Positions 1-7,512 of a stretch of DNA of 64,000 nt are shown here, one piece after another. The DNA is taken from the NCBI RefSeq assembly GCF_018881975.1, contig NZ_JACVPJ010000004.1:1-64000 (forward strand), read 5' to 3'. The translations under genes were made by a program, and so were the position numbers. The stretch's first letter is position 1. Each line of letters starts with the position of its first letter. Below the pieces are notes generated by a model. The model ran no database searches and was not told where the DNA came from. It worked only from the letters and a program-made list of their open reading frames with translations. The stretch is from Polynucleobacter sp. JS-Safj-400b-B2 (GTDB lineage: Bacteria > Pseudomonadota > Gammaproteobacteria > Burkholderiales > Burkholderiaceae).

Positions 1-65
1 TTCCAGCGCTCCCACATTAAAGCCTTCTGGGTAGCTGTGTAATAGATTCGAGGTCGTTGTTTCAT
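1..65 (-). CDS. IS30-family transposase, N-terminal fragment (runs off window)
   Basis: The reverse strand from 65 encodes MKQRPRIYYTATQKALMWER and is open to the window edge. The RIYYT-x-TQKALMWERW start is characteristic of IS30-family DDE transposases, which bind their terminal repeats through this N-terminal helix-turn-helix region. Only about 21 residues are visible, so intactness cannot be judged. The A+T-rich leader at 66-130 probably contains the element's end, but the inverted repeat cannot be defined from one side. Confidence 0.65.
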   Translation of the reverse strand, partial: MKQRPRIYYTATQKALMWERW

Positions 66-344
66 GAGCAACACTCCTTGCGCTTACGCAGTTTGTAGTG
101 TGTTGCATCGACGGGTTGAAATCAAGGTCGATAGCTGCCACTCATTCATAAAAGATCTTTTTTGTGAATATTGGCTGATGCAGCTATATCAATAGAGGAG
201 TTTTACCCCACCCCCCCATGCCTTAGTGCCTGAAGACTAAATCACAGGTAGTTGTTGCAATTAATCTCAATGAGGTGGCTTTTAAATGGTTGCCGTAATG
301 TGGTGAATGTTGTCCATATGTTGTCTATGGACTAGAAAGTAAAA
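66..344. other. Host intergenic flank, no gene seen
   Basis: This stretch holds the presumed upstream end of the IS30-type element (about 66-130), where short gcaacac/gtgttgc repeats occur, and then unremarkable AT-rich host sequence with a C-run near 205-217. I see no open reading frame with a ribosome binding site and no convincing RNA structure. Confidence 0.5.
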
Positions 345-375
345 AAGCCTTCAGGGCTATTAACTCTGAAGGCTT
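345..375 (-). terminator. Original host terminator of tRNA-Asn, stranded by integration
   Basis: Two 10-base arms, AAGCCTTCAG at 345-354 and CTGAAGGCTT at 366-375, form a perfect stem with an 11-base loop. Read on the minus strand the stem is followed by a T-run. It lies just downstream of the 3' end of the displaced tRNA-Asn fragment, so it was probably the terminator of the intact tRNA gene before phage insertion. Confidence 0.7.
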
Positions 376-380
376 CTACT

Positions 381-432
381 TATTTGGCTCCTCGACCTGG
401 GCTCGAACCAGGGACCTACGGATTAACAGTCC
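381..432. other. Left attachment site: displaced 3' end of tRNA-Asn
   Basis: These 52 bases are identical to 43421-43472. They contain the tRNA-Asn sequence from the anticodon loop through the encoded CCA, on the minus strand. Identity stops at 433, where the complete gene continues with its anticodon stem and 5' half. This copy lacks the 5' half and cannot be a tRNA. It is the host-derived 3' end pushed away by phage insertion. Confidence 0.92.
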
Positions 433-493
433 CAACCGCCTGAATCATTCCAAGCATTTATTTTGATTACCTTTTTACCCATGCTTTAGATGT

Positions 494-560
494 GCAATTG
501 CCTAATATAAGCAGACCGCAGACCCTTATTCTTCTGTTCCAGTTCTCAAAATATTAGGCA
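494..560. promoter_or_regulatory. Candidate integrase arm-type sites, left
   Basis: GCAATTGCCTAAT at 494-506 and AAAATATTAGGCA at 548-560 both recur at the other prophage end within 43343-43365. The shared half-site is ATTAGGCA in both orientations. The second site lies over the 3' end of the integrase gene. Placement on both sides of the core repeat in the circular form fits arm-type binding sites of a tyrosine integrase or its directionality factor; this is inference. Confidence 0.45.
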
Positions 561-1524
561 TTTTTAAGGCCTCTATAGAGTCAATTTCTCGCCGTTTTAC
601 ATAGTGCGCCGTCATCTCTTCAGTAGCGTGTCCGGCCAGCATCTGAGCATCAATTCCGGCGCGCTTAGCATCGGTCAGCGCCTTGGCTCTAATGTCGTGA
701 AAATGAAAGTCTTTGACCTCGGTTTTCTTCTTGGCTCTTTGCCACATGGAGTCAAAACCATCGTATGAGTATTGTTTGCCCTTGCGGTTGTGAAACAAGG
801 TCAAGCCCTTGACAGTAGGGTGAATGCGCCTAGATCTATCAATAACGGCCTGTAAATCCGAATTCATGCCGATTAATATCTTTTTCCCCGTTTTGTTCTG
901 ATCGAACAATATCCCATCTTTAGTGATGTCACGCATCCTAATGTCTAATAAGTCTCCAATACGCTGAGCCGTTAAGTAGGCTACATCCATCAAGCATCGA
1001 ATAGTGAGATTGGCCTTTTGCCAGACCGCTTTGAACTCATCATCGGTAATGTACCTATCTCGATCCACTTCTTTGTTTCTGTGAACACCTCTGCATGGGT
1101 TTGAATCAACTATCCCCCAGCGCATTCCCATAGTGAATACATGACTCAACAAGGCTTTCTCGCGATTAGCCCTCACTGGGGCATCCTTACCCCTTAAGTC
1201 CAAATATTTAGCGACATGGTGTGGCTTAACATCCCTCGGGTTCATCTTGCCAAACACTGCTAGCAATTTAAGAGATTCAGTCTTATTGTCTTTGTAGGTT
1301 CTAGGAGCCTTTAGCGGTGCTACTTCAACCATGTAACGATGAATGAGGGCAGTCATTCCAGTAGGGGGTTCGCTCCCATCCAATTCGCACCATTTCAGCT
1401 TGGCTGCATCCAAATCTCTACCAAGCGGAATCCACTTATTCTCACGGGTAACGTAGAAATACGCCCCATGACTAAGATACATTCGCGGGGGTAAATGGAG
1501 GTTTGACGATCTTCTACGACCCAT
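526..1524 (-). CDS. int: Phage tyrosine-recombinase integrase
   Basis: The 332-residue protein has the tyrosine recombinase catalytic set: Arg188 in TAQRIGDLL, a Lys near 211-214, His276-x-x-Arg279 in HDIRAKAL, His299 in AGHATEEM and the nucleophile Tyr308 in AHYVKRR. Residues about 55-150 form the core-binding SAM-like domain. It recombines attP with the tRNA-Asn gene to insert or excise the phage. It is the last gene of the leftward operon and ends about 90 bases from the left attachment site. The start at 1524 follows the DUF4224 gene by one base. Length and motifs are intact. Confidence 0.95.
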   Translation of the reverse strand: MGRRRSSNLHLPPRMYLSHGAYFYVTRENKWIPLGRDLDAAKLKWCELDGSEPPTGMTALIHRYMVEVAPLKAPRTYKDNKTESLKLLAVFGKMNPRDVKPHHVAKYLDLRGKDAPVRANREKALLSHVFTMGMRWGIVDSNPCRGVHRNKEVDRDRYITDDEFKAVWQKANLTIRCLMDVAYLTAQRIGDLLDIRMRDITKDGILFDQNKTGKKILIGMNSDLQAVIDRSRRIHPTVKGLTLFHNRKGKQYSYDGFDSMWQRAKKKTEVKDFHFHDIRAKALTDAKRAGIDAQMLAGHATEEMTAHYVKRREIDSIEALKMPNILRTGTEE

Positions 1525-1525
1525 A

Positions 1526-1744
1526 TTAAGCGCCTAGTGCGTTCCAGTCAGGTTCTTTTGGGTGTTCTCTGTTTTTATTTTCATCACTTGACCCAAGCAG
1601 CCGTTCAACTTCGGATTTTAAGACGACAGGGCGACCATGCAGACCAATAGCAAAGGGCACGCCAAAAGCTTTCAAGGCACGTATCTGACAGCTCACTATC
1701 TGATAGCCAGTAAATTGCTTTAGCTCTTCTTTAGAGAGGAACAT
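1526..1744 (-). CDS. DUF4224 family phage protein, possible excisionase
   Basis: The 72-residue protein begins MFLSKEELKQFTGY and contains ALKAFGVPFAIGLHGRPVV. This is the pattern of DUF4224 proteins found directly upstream of phage integrases (a small wHTH-like fold). Position and size suggest the recombination directionality factor that steers excision, but no function can be read from the sequence. It is followed by int after one base. Confidence 0.7.
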   Translation of the reverse strand: MFLSKEELKQFTGYQIVSCQIRALKAFGVPFAIGLHGRPVVLKSEVERLLGSSDENKNREHPKEPDWNALGA

Positions 1745-1965
1745 TACTTTTCACTCGCCTTAATTCCAAATTGCTCCATGGCAATGTCAATATTATCAAT
1801 GCCTCGAATAATAAAAAGATCATGACATTCCTCAATAATTAACTTGGCAAGCGCTTCAAGCTTAATAAAGCCTTCCGGTGGAAAATCGTTTTCAACATAG
1901 CCGCCCGGATAGTAAGGATCGGCTTTAATTAGGCCAAATTTCTTTGCAATATCCTCTAATGTCAT
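1744..1965 (-). CDS. Hypothetical phage protein, 73 aa
   Basis: Not recognised. It starts MTLEDIAKKFGLIK, with an acidic, aromatic middle and a helix rich in Leu/Ile. Its stop overlaps the start of the DUF4224 gene (TAATG), and its ATG overlaps the stop of the upstream gene, so it is part of a tightly coupled operon. It ends in KASEK, as does the next gene upstream, and the DNA at the two 3' ends is similar. Confidence 0.6.
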   Translation of the reverse strand: MTLEDIAKKFGLIKADPYYPGGYVENDFPPEGFIKLEALAKLIIEECHDLFIIRGIDNIDIAMEQFGIKASEK

Positions 1966-2219
1966 TTCTCACTTGCCTTTCTTAAAAACTCGACAGTAGC
2001 CAATATGATTTTTTTGTATTGGTTAAATTCTTCGGGAGTTTTCCAAATTGCACATCCAGGGGCCTCAATTTCAGCTTGTTGCTGGCGTAGCATGGTGGCG
2101 GCTAGTAGATTTTGGTCGCTATAAAGACGATTTGTTTCGACTCTGCCGTGAAGCGCAGTCGCTAAGTAATTTGCGTTCATCATTGAGTCCACTGGCTCAC
2201 TATTTAATTTGTCGGTCAT
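1962..2219 (-). CDS. Hypothetical phage protein, 85 aa
   Basis: Not recognised. It is mostly helical, with MRQQQAEIE in the middle and a C-terminal FLRKASEK. It overlaps both neighbours by four bases, consistent with translational coupling in the leftward early operon. No transmembrane segment or metal motif is visible. Confidence 0.55.
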   Translation of the reverse strand: MTDKLNSEPVDSMMNANYLATALHGRVETNRLYSDQNLLAATMLRQQQAEIEAPGCAIWKTPEEFNQYKKIILATVEFLRKASEK

Positions 2220-2860
2220 ACAACCCTCTTAAACTCAATAACCCACACCCAAGAGTTTGAGCTCCAGTTTTTATAGATAGAATCCCAAAGTTCTTGGAAT
2301 TCATGAGATGGATCAACATCAGGCGAGTGTTTAATGCCTTCTGCGATGCAATCATTAGCTGAAATTTCCTGCAATCTCTGAACACGGACATTGGTAATTT
2401 CTAATGTGATGCGACTTGCATTGCGAGGCATGTGAATAGATGGTTTCCATGGTGTATTGCACCATTCGCCATCGACCTCCCAATCTATGTGTCCATCAGC
2501 TCTGTAAAAGGTTTTGATTGGGTTTTCGTTGCCGTCTTGATCGTATTGATCAGGCTCTCCATCACCATTTACATCTTCCCAGCCTTGAATAAATGTCTCA
2601 CGCACCCATAAGCGATCCCCTACTTGACCATAAGGACAATCTGCATATGCAGCGGTTGTGTATCCATATAATCCAAACCAACGACCATCTTGTAGTCGCC
2701 ACTCTAAAATTTCCTTATGGGCAAGATCTACATTGCCTCCATGCATGTAGTTGCCATCCTTATTAAGGATTGGCTTAACGCATCTTCTGGTCTGCGTCTT
2801 AGTGCCGTCTAGAATGGCTCTGACCATTTCACCATTGAAAAGGATAGGGCGCTCAGTCAT
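2216..2860 (-). CDS. Phage protein with KTQTRR motif, ASCH-like
   Basis: The 214-residue protein opens MTERPILFNGEMVRAILDGT followed by KTQTRR, a signature of a widespread phage family that resembles ASCH/PUA-like RNA-binding folds. Later conserved parts are GDRLWVRETF, ASRITLEI and RVQRLQEISANDCIAEGI, also family features. An acidic insert with DVNGDGEPDQYDQDGNE (about residues 96-112) looks like a calcium-binding-type loop. The biochemical role is not established; a nucleic-acid binding role is inferred from the fold. It sits in the early accessory operon. Confidence 0.7.
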   Translation of the reverse strand: MTERPILFNGEMVRAILDGTKTQTRRCVKPILNKDGNYMHGGNVDLAHKEILEWRLQDGRWFGLYGYTTAAYADCPYGQVGDRLWVRETFIQGWEDVNGDGEPDQYDQDGNENPIKTFYRADGHIDWEVDGEWCNTPWKPSIHMPRNASRITLEITNVRVQRLQEISANDCIAEGIKHSPDVDPSHEFQELWDSIYKNWSSNSWVWVIEFKRVV

Positions 2861-3126
2861 GCTTGCTCCTTTTTGGGGTCAAAATTTCTAGGAGAAAGTG
2901 TTGCAGCCATAACTGGCGATATTCCTTCGCTATATGTATGCAAAGCATTTGGCTTGATAGCTTCTTCAATAAAGTCTATGCAATAGTCAATATAGCTGTG
3001 TGCGTCCTGAAGATGGTCTTGAATATCATCATCCTTTTCAATATCAGCCATGTCGCTAATTTCAGAAGCAATAATTTCAAGGCGGTCTATAAATTTTTGT
3101 AGTTTGTTTTTGTTGCGCTTATTCAT
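2857..3126 (-). CDS. Hypothetical phage protein, 89 aa
   Basis: Not recognised. A basic N-terminus (MNKRNKNKLQKF) is followed by an acidic helical region with DIEKDDDIQDHLQDAHSYID. Start and stop overlap the neighbouring genes by four bases. Confidence 0.55.
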   Translation of the reverse strand: MNKRNKNKLQKFIDRLEIIASEISDMADIEKDDDIQDHLQDAHSYIDYCIDFIEEAIKPNALHTYSEGISPVMAATLSPRNFDPKKEQA

Positions 3127-3398
3127 ACTTGCTCTCCTTTAGCTTTAGTGATAGCGGCACGGGCGTTATCTATCCATAAGGTTTGAGTAGAGTCTCCAGC
3201 AAGTGGGGCAAACAGCGTCACCAATGCTGTTAAAGATTCTAATAGCTCAGGTGCAGCGGCTATTAAATTGGCGTTGGCTTCTTCACCCATCGTTACAGCA
3301 ACACCAATGGACAAATCGGGGTGAGTTCCCGATAGCACAACAAACTCCCCCCTAATTCCTTCTATATACCTCCAAGGCCCAGCAGTATGTTTACTCAT
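3123..3398 (-). CDS. Conserved phage protein of the NANLIAAAPELLE type
   Basis: The 91-residue protein starts MSKHTAGPWRY and carries NANLIAAAPELLESL, the hallmark of a very common small phage protein found in early operons of many temperate phages. Function is unknown for the family. It is coupled by ATGA-type overlaps to both neighbours. Confidence 0.75.
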   Translation of the reverse strand: MSKHTAGPWRYIEGIRGEFVVLSGTHPDLSIGVAVTMGEEANANLIAAAPELLESLTALVTLFAPLAGDSTQTLWIDNARAAITKAKGEQV

Positions 3399-3871
3399 TT
3401 CAACACCTCTAATGATTTAGGCCATCCTGTTTGGCCGTCAAAAATTACTTTAATCTTTGGCTGACCTTCATCAATAAACACCTCATTAAATCGCAATCCA
3501 AGCAAAGGATTCGATTCAAGGGCAAAAGTTTTAATTACATCAGGCTTTGGCTCGGGCTTGACACACCTAGAAATAGCCTCTGACTCTCTAAGCAACCTCT
3601 CGCTTAGTTCGCTATGTCCCCACGCCGCCAGTATCCCAGCTGCATCAGCTAGATCATCGGATAGCTTGTGAGACTTCTTGGCTGGTTCAATGACCTCTTC
3701 CACAAGATCCCAATGGTCAAAGCCTGGAATGGAGAATCTTCCATCTGGGCGATAGCTTTTACTGCCATCGGAATATGGGTCTTGCCATGCGCCGTCATAT
3801 TTTCTTATCTCAACGATCTCACCTTCACGGTTTCGATACCTTTTGCCGACCTCTAATTTAATTTGAGTCAT
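3395..3871 (-). CDS. Hypothetical phage protein, 158 aa
   Basis: Not recognised as a named family. The N-terminus (KRYRNREGEIVEIRKYDG) looks like a small beta-barrel similar to other phage KRYRxRxG-type proteins. The middle is helical and the C-terminus begins EVFIDEGQPKIKVIFDGQTG. It overlaps the next gene upstream by 14 bases. Confidence 0.55.
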   Translation of the reverse strand: MTQIKLEVGKRYRNREGEIVEIRKYDGAWQDPYSDGSKSYRPDGRFSIPGFDHWDLVEEVIEPAKKSHKLSDDLADAAGILAAWGHSELSERLLRESEAISRCVKPEPKPDVIKTFALESNPLLGLRFNEVFIDEGQPKIKVIFDGQTGWPKSLEVLK

Positions 3872-4079
3872 TTTTCATCCTGTCGTAAATATTCCAAATT
3901 TGTGAAGTCTCTACATCGGCATCCATGAGCTTGTCTTCAACTGCTTTCCAGTCGACATTGATGGGGTCTGAGTTAATGATTGCCATGGCTTGATCAAGAA
4001 TTCTCTTGGCGTTTGTGATGTGCGCCGACATATCGCTTGCTTGAGCAATAATGCGATCTTCTCTGGTGAATGTGGTCAT
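3858..4079 (-). CDS. Hypothetical phage protein, 73 aa
   Basis: Not recognised. Predicted all-helical and acidic, with no cysteine pairs or membrane segment. Its ATG at 4079 overlaps the stop of the gene upstream. Confidence 0.5.
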   Translation of the reverse strand: MTTFTREDRIIAQASDMSAHITNAKRILDQAMAIINSDPINVDWKAVEDKLMDADVETSQIWNIYDRMKNDSN

Positions 4080-4261
4080 GGCCTTGCCCTCTTTGAATGT
4101 CGCATGTACATCCTTTCGTAAGATTTAAAATATTCAGAAAAACAAGCCTCTAACTTTTTCCTATTAATTTCATCTGCCGCATACCAGGCTTTAGCTATCA
4201 GGCTAACAAACGACCCGCCGAATTCCTGCATCATATGAACTGCATCTTCATAGTTAGTCAT
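4076..4261 (-). CDS. Hypothetical phage protein, 61 aa
   Basis: Not recognised. It is a short helical protein with a basic C-terminus (RMYMRHSKRARP). Four-base and eight-base overlaps with its neighbours support translation within the operon. Confidence 0.5.
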   Translation of the reverse strand: MTNYEDAVHMMQEFGGSFVSLIAKAWYAADEINRKKLEACFSEYFKSYERMYMRHSKRARP

Positions 4262-4478
4262 CCTTACGAGCCTCCATCATTGCATCTGCGATCATGTAAG
4301 CCTCTTCTGCCATCAAGTCTGAAAAATGCACAAAATCAGCCATTGGTTCGAGATTTTTAATATTGAATTCATAAACGGATGAAATGGCTTTAGCCGCAAA
4401 GTAATCACGCAAGTTCATGCCTTCCGACCCGACTTCCATGCCTTCAACTGGAAATGCTTTAGTAAATTTGTCGCTCAT
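4254..4478 (-). CDS. Conserved small phage protein of the GMNLRDYFAAKA type
   Basis: The 74-residue protein contains GMNLRDYFAAKA followed by AEEAYMIADAMMEAR, the two conserved blocks of a common phage family with unknown function. The start overlaps the stop of the 49-residue ORF upstream (ATATGAG). Confidence 0.72.
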   Translation of the reverse strand: MSDKFTKAFPVEGMEVGSEGMNLRDYFAAKAISSVYEFNIKNLEPMADFVHFSDLMAEEAYMIADAMMEARKDD

Positions 4479-4624
4479 ATTCTTCTCCCTGTAACCAATG
4501 ATGGAAGTGACCTATATGAATCAATATCCCGCTGCCTTGGGTGAGGTTTGGGCGTGTAATTTGACTCCCTGACCCTGGCTCTTGGCTGAGGGGTTGGTGC
4601 TTCACTTGCTTTTCTTCTTCCCAT
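4475..4624 (-). CDS. Small basic Arg/Pro-rich phage ORF, 49 aa
   Basis: On the minus strand an ATG at 4624 opens two bases after the stop of the membrane-protein gene and ends at a TGA overlapping the next start (ATGA). The product, starting MGRRKASEAPTPQPRARVRE and ending RSLPSLVTGRRI, is very basic. The preceding GTGAAGAAA may serve as ribosome binding site. The exact fit between its neighbours supports it as a gene. Similar short Arg-rich proteins occur in phage early operons; function is unknown. Confidence 0.6.
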   Translation of the reverse strand: MGRRKASEAPTPQPRARVRESNYTPKPHPRQRDIDSYRSLPSLVTGRRI

Positions 4625-4626
4625 GA

Positions 4627-4839
4627 TTATTTCTTCACTTTCTTGTTAAAAAATCTACGCAATGCGTATGAACGGGTAATGCTTACGCCCATAAAAATTA
4701 GGCCTATTTGGATGTTTTGACCAAATGTGAAGGTGGCGCCATATAGCGGATACACCACTAGCTGTACAAGCAAATTCACGAAATAGCCAATGAAGGTGTT
4801 TGACCATGCTTCGATGAAGGAATGAAGGCGGGATTGCAT
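4627..4839 (-). CDS. Small two-TM phage membrane protein (DUF7220-like)
   Basis: The 70 residues start MQSRLHSFIEAWSNTFIGYF and contain two hydrophobic helices at about 14-36 and 43-60, followed by SYALRRFFNKKVKK. The pattern QSRLxSxxEAxxNxxxGYxxN with a C-terminal RSYxLRRxFN is that of a widespread small phage inner-membrane protein of unknown function. Its start abuts the stop of the wHTH gene. Confidence 0.7.
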   Translation of the reverse strand: MQSRLHSFIEAWSNTFIGYFVNLLVQLVVYPLYGATFTFGQNIQIGLIFMGVSITRSYALRRFFNKKVKK

Positions 4840-5153
4840 TAGGAGCGACAGCCATATAGATGCTGCATTAGTGGATGTGGTTTTGGCGCGTTGGATTTGC
4901 CATCGGCCTTACCCATAACAACTTTCCGCGTATCGCTCTTGCTAACGCTAAATACAGTGGCGCGATGTTGGTGGCTTGTCCTGATACTCTTTTTATCGAG
5001 CAAGTCTCCAAGATCATCAAGAGTGTTGTAGACCGTTGATAGACCAAGTTGCAATCCTGTTGAAATTTGTTTAGCTGATGACTGTGGATGCTCTTTAAGA
5101 AAATCAAGGATCGCTTGAGCTTTTTCATGTGACTTTAGATATACCTTGGTCAT
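4839..5153 (-). CDS. Winged-helix DNA-binding protein
   Basis: Residues about 8-75 (KAQAILDFLKEHPQSSAKQI, then STVYNTLDDLGDLLDKKSI) have the helix-turn-helix plus wing pattern of MarR/FUR-like winged helices. No ligand or metal motif is seen. It directly follows the SMC-like ATPase gene (start at 5153, next to the ATPase stop at 5154), so it may regulate or assist the recombination module. Regulatory role is inference. Confidence 0.6.
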   Translation of the reverse strand: MTKVYLKSHEKAQAILDFLKEHPQSSAKQISTGLQLGLSTVYNTLDDLGDLLDKKSIRTSHQHRATVFSVSKSDTRKVVMGKADGKSNAPKPHPLMQHLYGCRS

Positions 5154-6899
5154 TTAGGCCGCCTCTTTTAGTTGAGCAATCGATCCAGCCTCAATCCAAA
5201 ATGACTCAATCGACTCTGACAGGCCGCTTGGTGCTGATTTGAGCGTTCCAAAGATCAAGGCACTATCAAGCTGGTTAGCATCCACCAAGGTATCAAGCCA
5301 CTCAATTAATTCACTGCGACCGCTAAGGTCAAGAACATCAAAGCGATCGAGTGCAAGCAGCTTCAATTTGGAGAGGTGAGCAATGGCCTCAGCCAGCATT
5401 GCATCAACTCGCCATTGCTCTGACTCTGAGAGTAGGGCGTAATCATGTGCCCCGCCAGTAATGCTCATATCGTTATGAACCTCAACCTTTAGCCATTTGG
5501 TGGCGCTAAAGGATTGGTGCAGTCGATCATTCAGCGGCTCCAATGCCTCCGAGAGGATTTCGCCTGGTATGCCATTTGGAGAAAGCGCATCGGCAATAGC
5601 CGACCATTGCTCAACGCCCTGGTGCAAGGATTTAGCCTTGACAGTAATACCCTCGGCTTCTTTGGCCTTACGCTCAACATCCTTTAATTCTGAGATCTTC
5701 TTAGCGCACTCTTTGCGTTCGTTAACTAGGCCGTCGATTGCCTCACCTGACTTTTTAATATCTTCATCCGAGGGGTATTTTTCAGCCGCAAGCTCTAATT
5801 CAGCGATTGCCTTGATCGCTTCTTCGGCCTCGGCAAGATCGCGCTTGTCGTTGGCGACGGTGTTTTGCATGAGATTAAATGCATTCTCATACTCGGGAAG
5901 CCTTTTTTCATCTTCATCAGAAATTACCTTGCTGGGCCCCGAATGAATCCAGCCAATTAAGCGACCGTCTTGCAACATGAGCTCATGTTTGCAATCAGGG
6001 CAATGCAACTTCTCCGGAGGACTTAATACGGCTTTCTTTTTGGCTACTAGGTCGCGCAAGAACTCAACCTTGCTATGCCAATCATTGAGCTCAGCCTCAT
6101 CACGAGACAGCTTCTCAACAATACGATCTCGTTTACCAGCCTTTTCACGCAAAGCGGGTAATTTGGCTTTGGCAGTGTTATGGCGGGTTGCATCTGCTTG
6201 CAATGCACCCATGCGTTGATTCTCAGTGGCAAGATCAGCTTCACACTCAGCCAGTTCGCGATCGTAATCTGCAAGCTCTTGGGCATCAAAAGCTGGCTTC
6301 TCAGCAGACCATGAAGCAGCCTTGACCTCCCCATAGGTTTCGCCAGTAATTGCGCGCCATGCCGCCTTTTCATCACGCGCCTTGGCTTGTGCCTCTTTGC
6401 ATGCCGCATCAAATCCCGAGCGCAGCATGGGAATGATGGAGTCCGCTTTTTGCTCATCACAACCCTTGGCTATTAGGCGCTTCTTAACCTCTGCACCATT
6501 GGCAGATAGGCCCATGAGCCCAAATAAGAATGCGCGTCGATCATTTGGTGCTAACTTGGCAAATCGCTGGGCATCAAGGACGTAGGGTAGGGCTACTGGT
6601 GCAACGTACTCAGTTGGTGGATTTGTCTTGCCATCGGGCAGAGTCACAAATACTCGGGTGGAGCCATCAATCTCAATTTCTGCAAACCCAGACTTATGAC
6701 CATCCGTTACGAGCTGGCCATAATCTTTCTTCAAATTTGCCCTGACGGATTCGCCAGTTAAAGCCATGCGAACCGCCTCTTGAATGGAGGACTTGCCAGC
6801 ACCATTCTTGCCTGCAAAGATCGTGATGGGCCTGCTTAGGGCAACATCAACCGATTGAGCGCCCAAGAAGTTCTGAATACTTAAGTTGGTGAGTTTCAT
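5154..6899 (-). CDS. SMC/SbcC/RecN-like ATPase with zinc-hook motif
   Basis: The 581-residue protein has the ABC-type N-terminal half with Walker A GKNGAGKSS at 30-38, a long coiled-coil middle, a CPDC zinc-hook (Cys300, Cys303) and a C-terminal half with LALDRFDVLD as Walker B. This is the layout of a shortened SbcC/Rad50-like molecule that organises DNA ends for a nuclease. It is translated with a DEDD exonuclease gene (6901-7512) one base upstream and shares the operon with RecT and a second nuclease. No SbcD metallophosphatase is present, so the DEDD exonuclease may be its partner; that is inference. Confidence 0.8.
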   Translation of the reverse strand: MKLTNLSIQNFLGAQSVDVALSRPITIFAGKNGAGKSSIQEAVRMALTGESVRANLKKDYGQLVTDGHKSGFAEIEIDGSTRVFVTLPDGKTNPPTEYVAPVALPYVLDAQRFAKLAPNDRRAFLFGLMGLSANGAEVKKRLIAKGCDEQKADSIIPMLRSGFDAACKEAQAKARDEKAAWRAITGETYGEVKAASWSAEKPAFDAQELADYDRELAECEADLATENQRMGALQADATRHNTAKAKLPALREKAGKRDRIVEKLSRDEAELNDWHSKVEFLRDLVAKKKAVLSPPEKLHCPDCKHELMLQDGRLIGWIHSGPSKVISDEDEKRLPEYENAFNLMQNTVANDKRDLAEAEEAIKAIAELELAAEKYPSDEDIKKSGEAIDGLVNERKECAKKISELKDVERKAKEAEGITVKAKSLHQGVEQWSAIADALSPNGIPGEILSEALEPLNDRLHQSFSATKWLKVEVHNDMSITGGAHDYALLSESEQWRVDAMLAEAIAHLSKLKLLALDRFDVLDLSGRSELIEWLDTLVDANQLDSALIFGTLKSAPSGLSESIESFWIEAGSIAQLKEAA

Positions 6900-6900
6900 A

Positions 6901-7512
6901 TTATTGGACTCCCGCAGCTTCTGATTGCTTGATTGCGAAATAGACCTTCATGCAGGCGTTCACGTCTGCCATAGCGTTATGAGCGTTTTCCATTTCTGCG
7001 CCCATGAAATGGCGGTAGGCCTCAGCAAGATTCGGGGTCTTGAAATGGTTTCTGCCGACCGCGCGCATCTTTTCGGTTGGGGGAAGGGCGCAAGGCGAAG
7101 TTGCCAATCTAGCGGTGCAGGCGCTAATTCCTAACTTCCAGTTATTGGCGGTAGCTTCGCTTTTGAAACGCTTTAATGCAATGCGAATGATTCGGGCATC
7201 AAATTGCTCGTTATGCCCAATGCGTAAGCGACCAGACCAAAGAGCTAAGAATTGATTAATAGCTTCTGACTCGGGAATGCCTACTTGCAGTGCTTGATCA
7301 GTTGTAATGCCATGTATGGCAGATACTTCGGGTGGAATAGACCAGTCCGCAGGCTTAATGATCACGTTCATGCTGTTGATTACGTCTTGCGTATCAAGAT
7401 CAACAACGCAAGCAGCTAACTGCACAATATGGGGTTGATCAGGATGTTCAGATGGCTCTTTGAACAATGGCAAACCTGTTGTCTCTGTATCATAAAAAAG
7501 TGCGAGGTTCAT
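6901..7512 (-). CDS. DnaQ-like DEDDh 3'-5' exonuclease
   Basis: The 203 residues show Exo I FYDTETTGLP (Asp8, Glu10), Exo II GHNEQFDARII with the second Asp, and Exo III HNAMADVNACMKVYF with the His and last Asp. This is a complete DEDDh set. Such proteins remove nucleotides from 3' ends with two metal ions. The gene lies between the SMC-like ATPase and the RMF-like protein, with a one-base stop/start overlap at 7512. A proofreading or end-processing role in phage recombination is likely. Confidence 0.85.
   Translation of the reverse strand: MNLALFYDTETTGLPLFKEPSEHPDQPHIVQLAACVVDLDTQDVINSMNVIIKPADWSIPPEVSAIHGITTDQALQVGIPESEAINQFLALWSGRLRIGHNEQFDARIIRIALKRFKSEATANNWKLGISACTARLATSPCALPPTEKMRAVGRNHFKTPNLAEAYRHFMGAEMENAHNAMADVNACMKVYFAIKQSEAAGVQ

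Noticed and set aside
5497-5946. Plus-strand frame opposite the SMC-like ATPase
   Set aside because: Ser/Ala-rich shadow of the coiled-coil coding region; no ribosome binding site.
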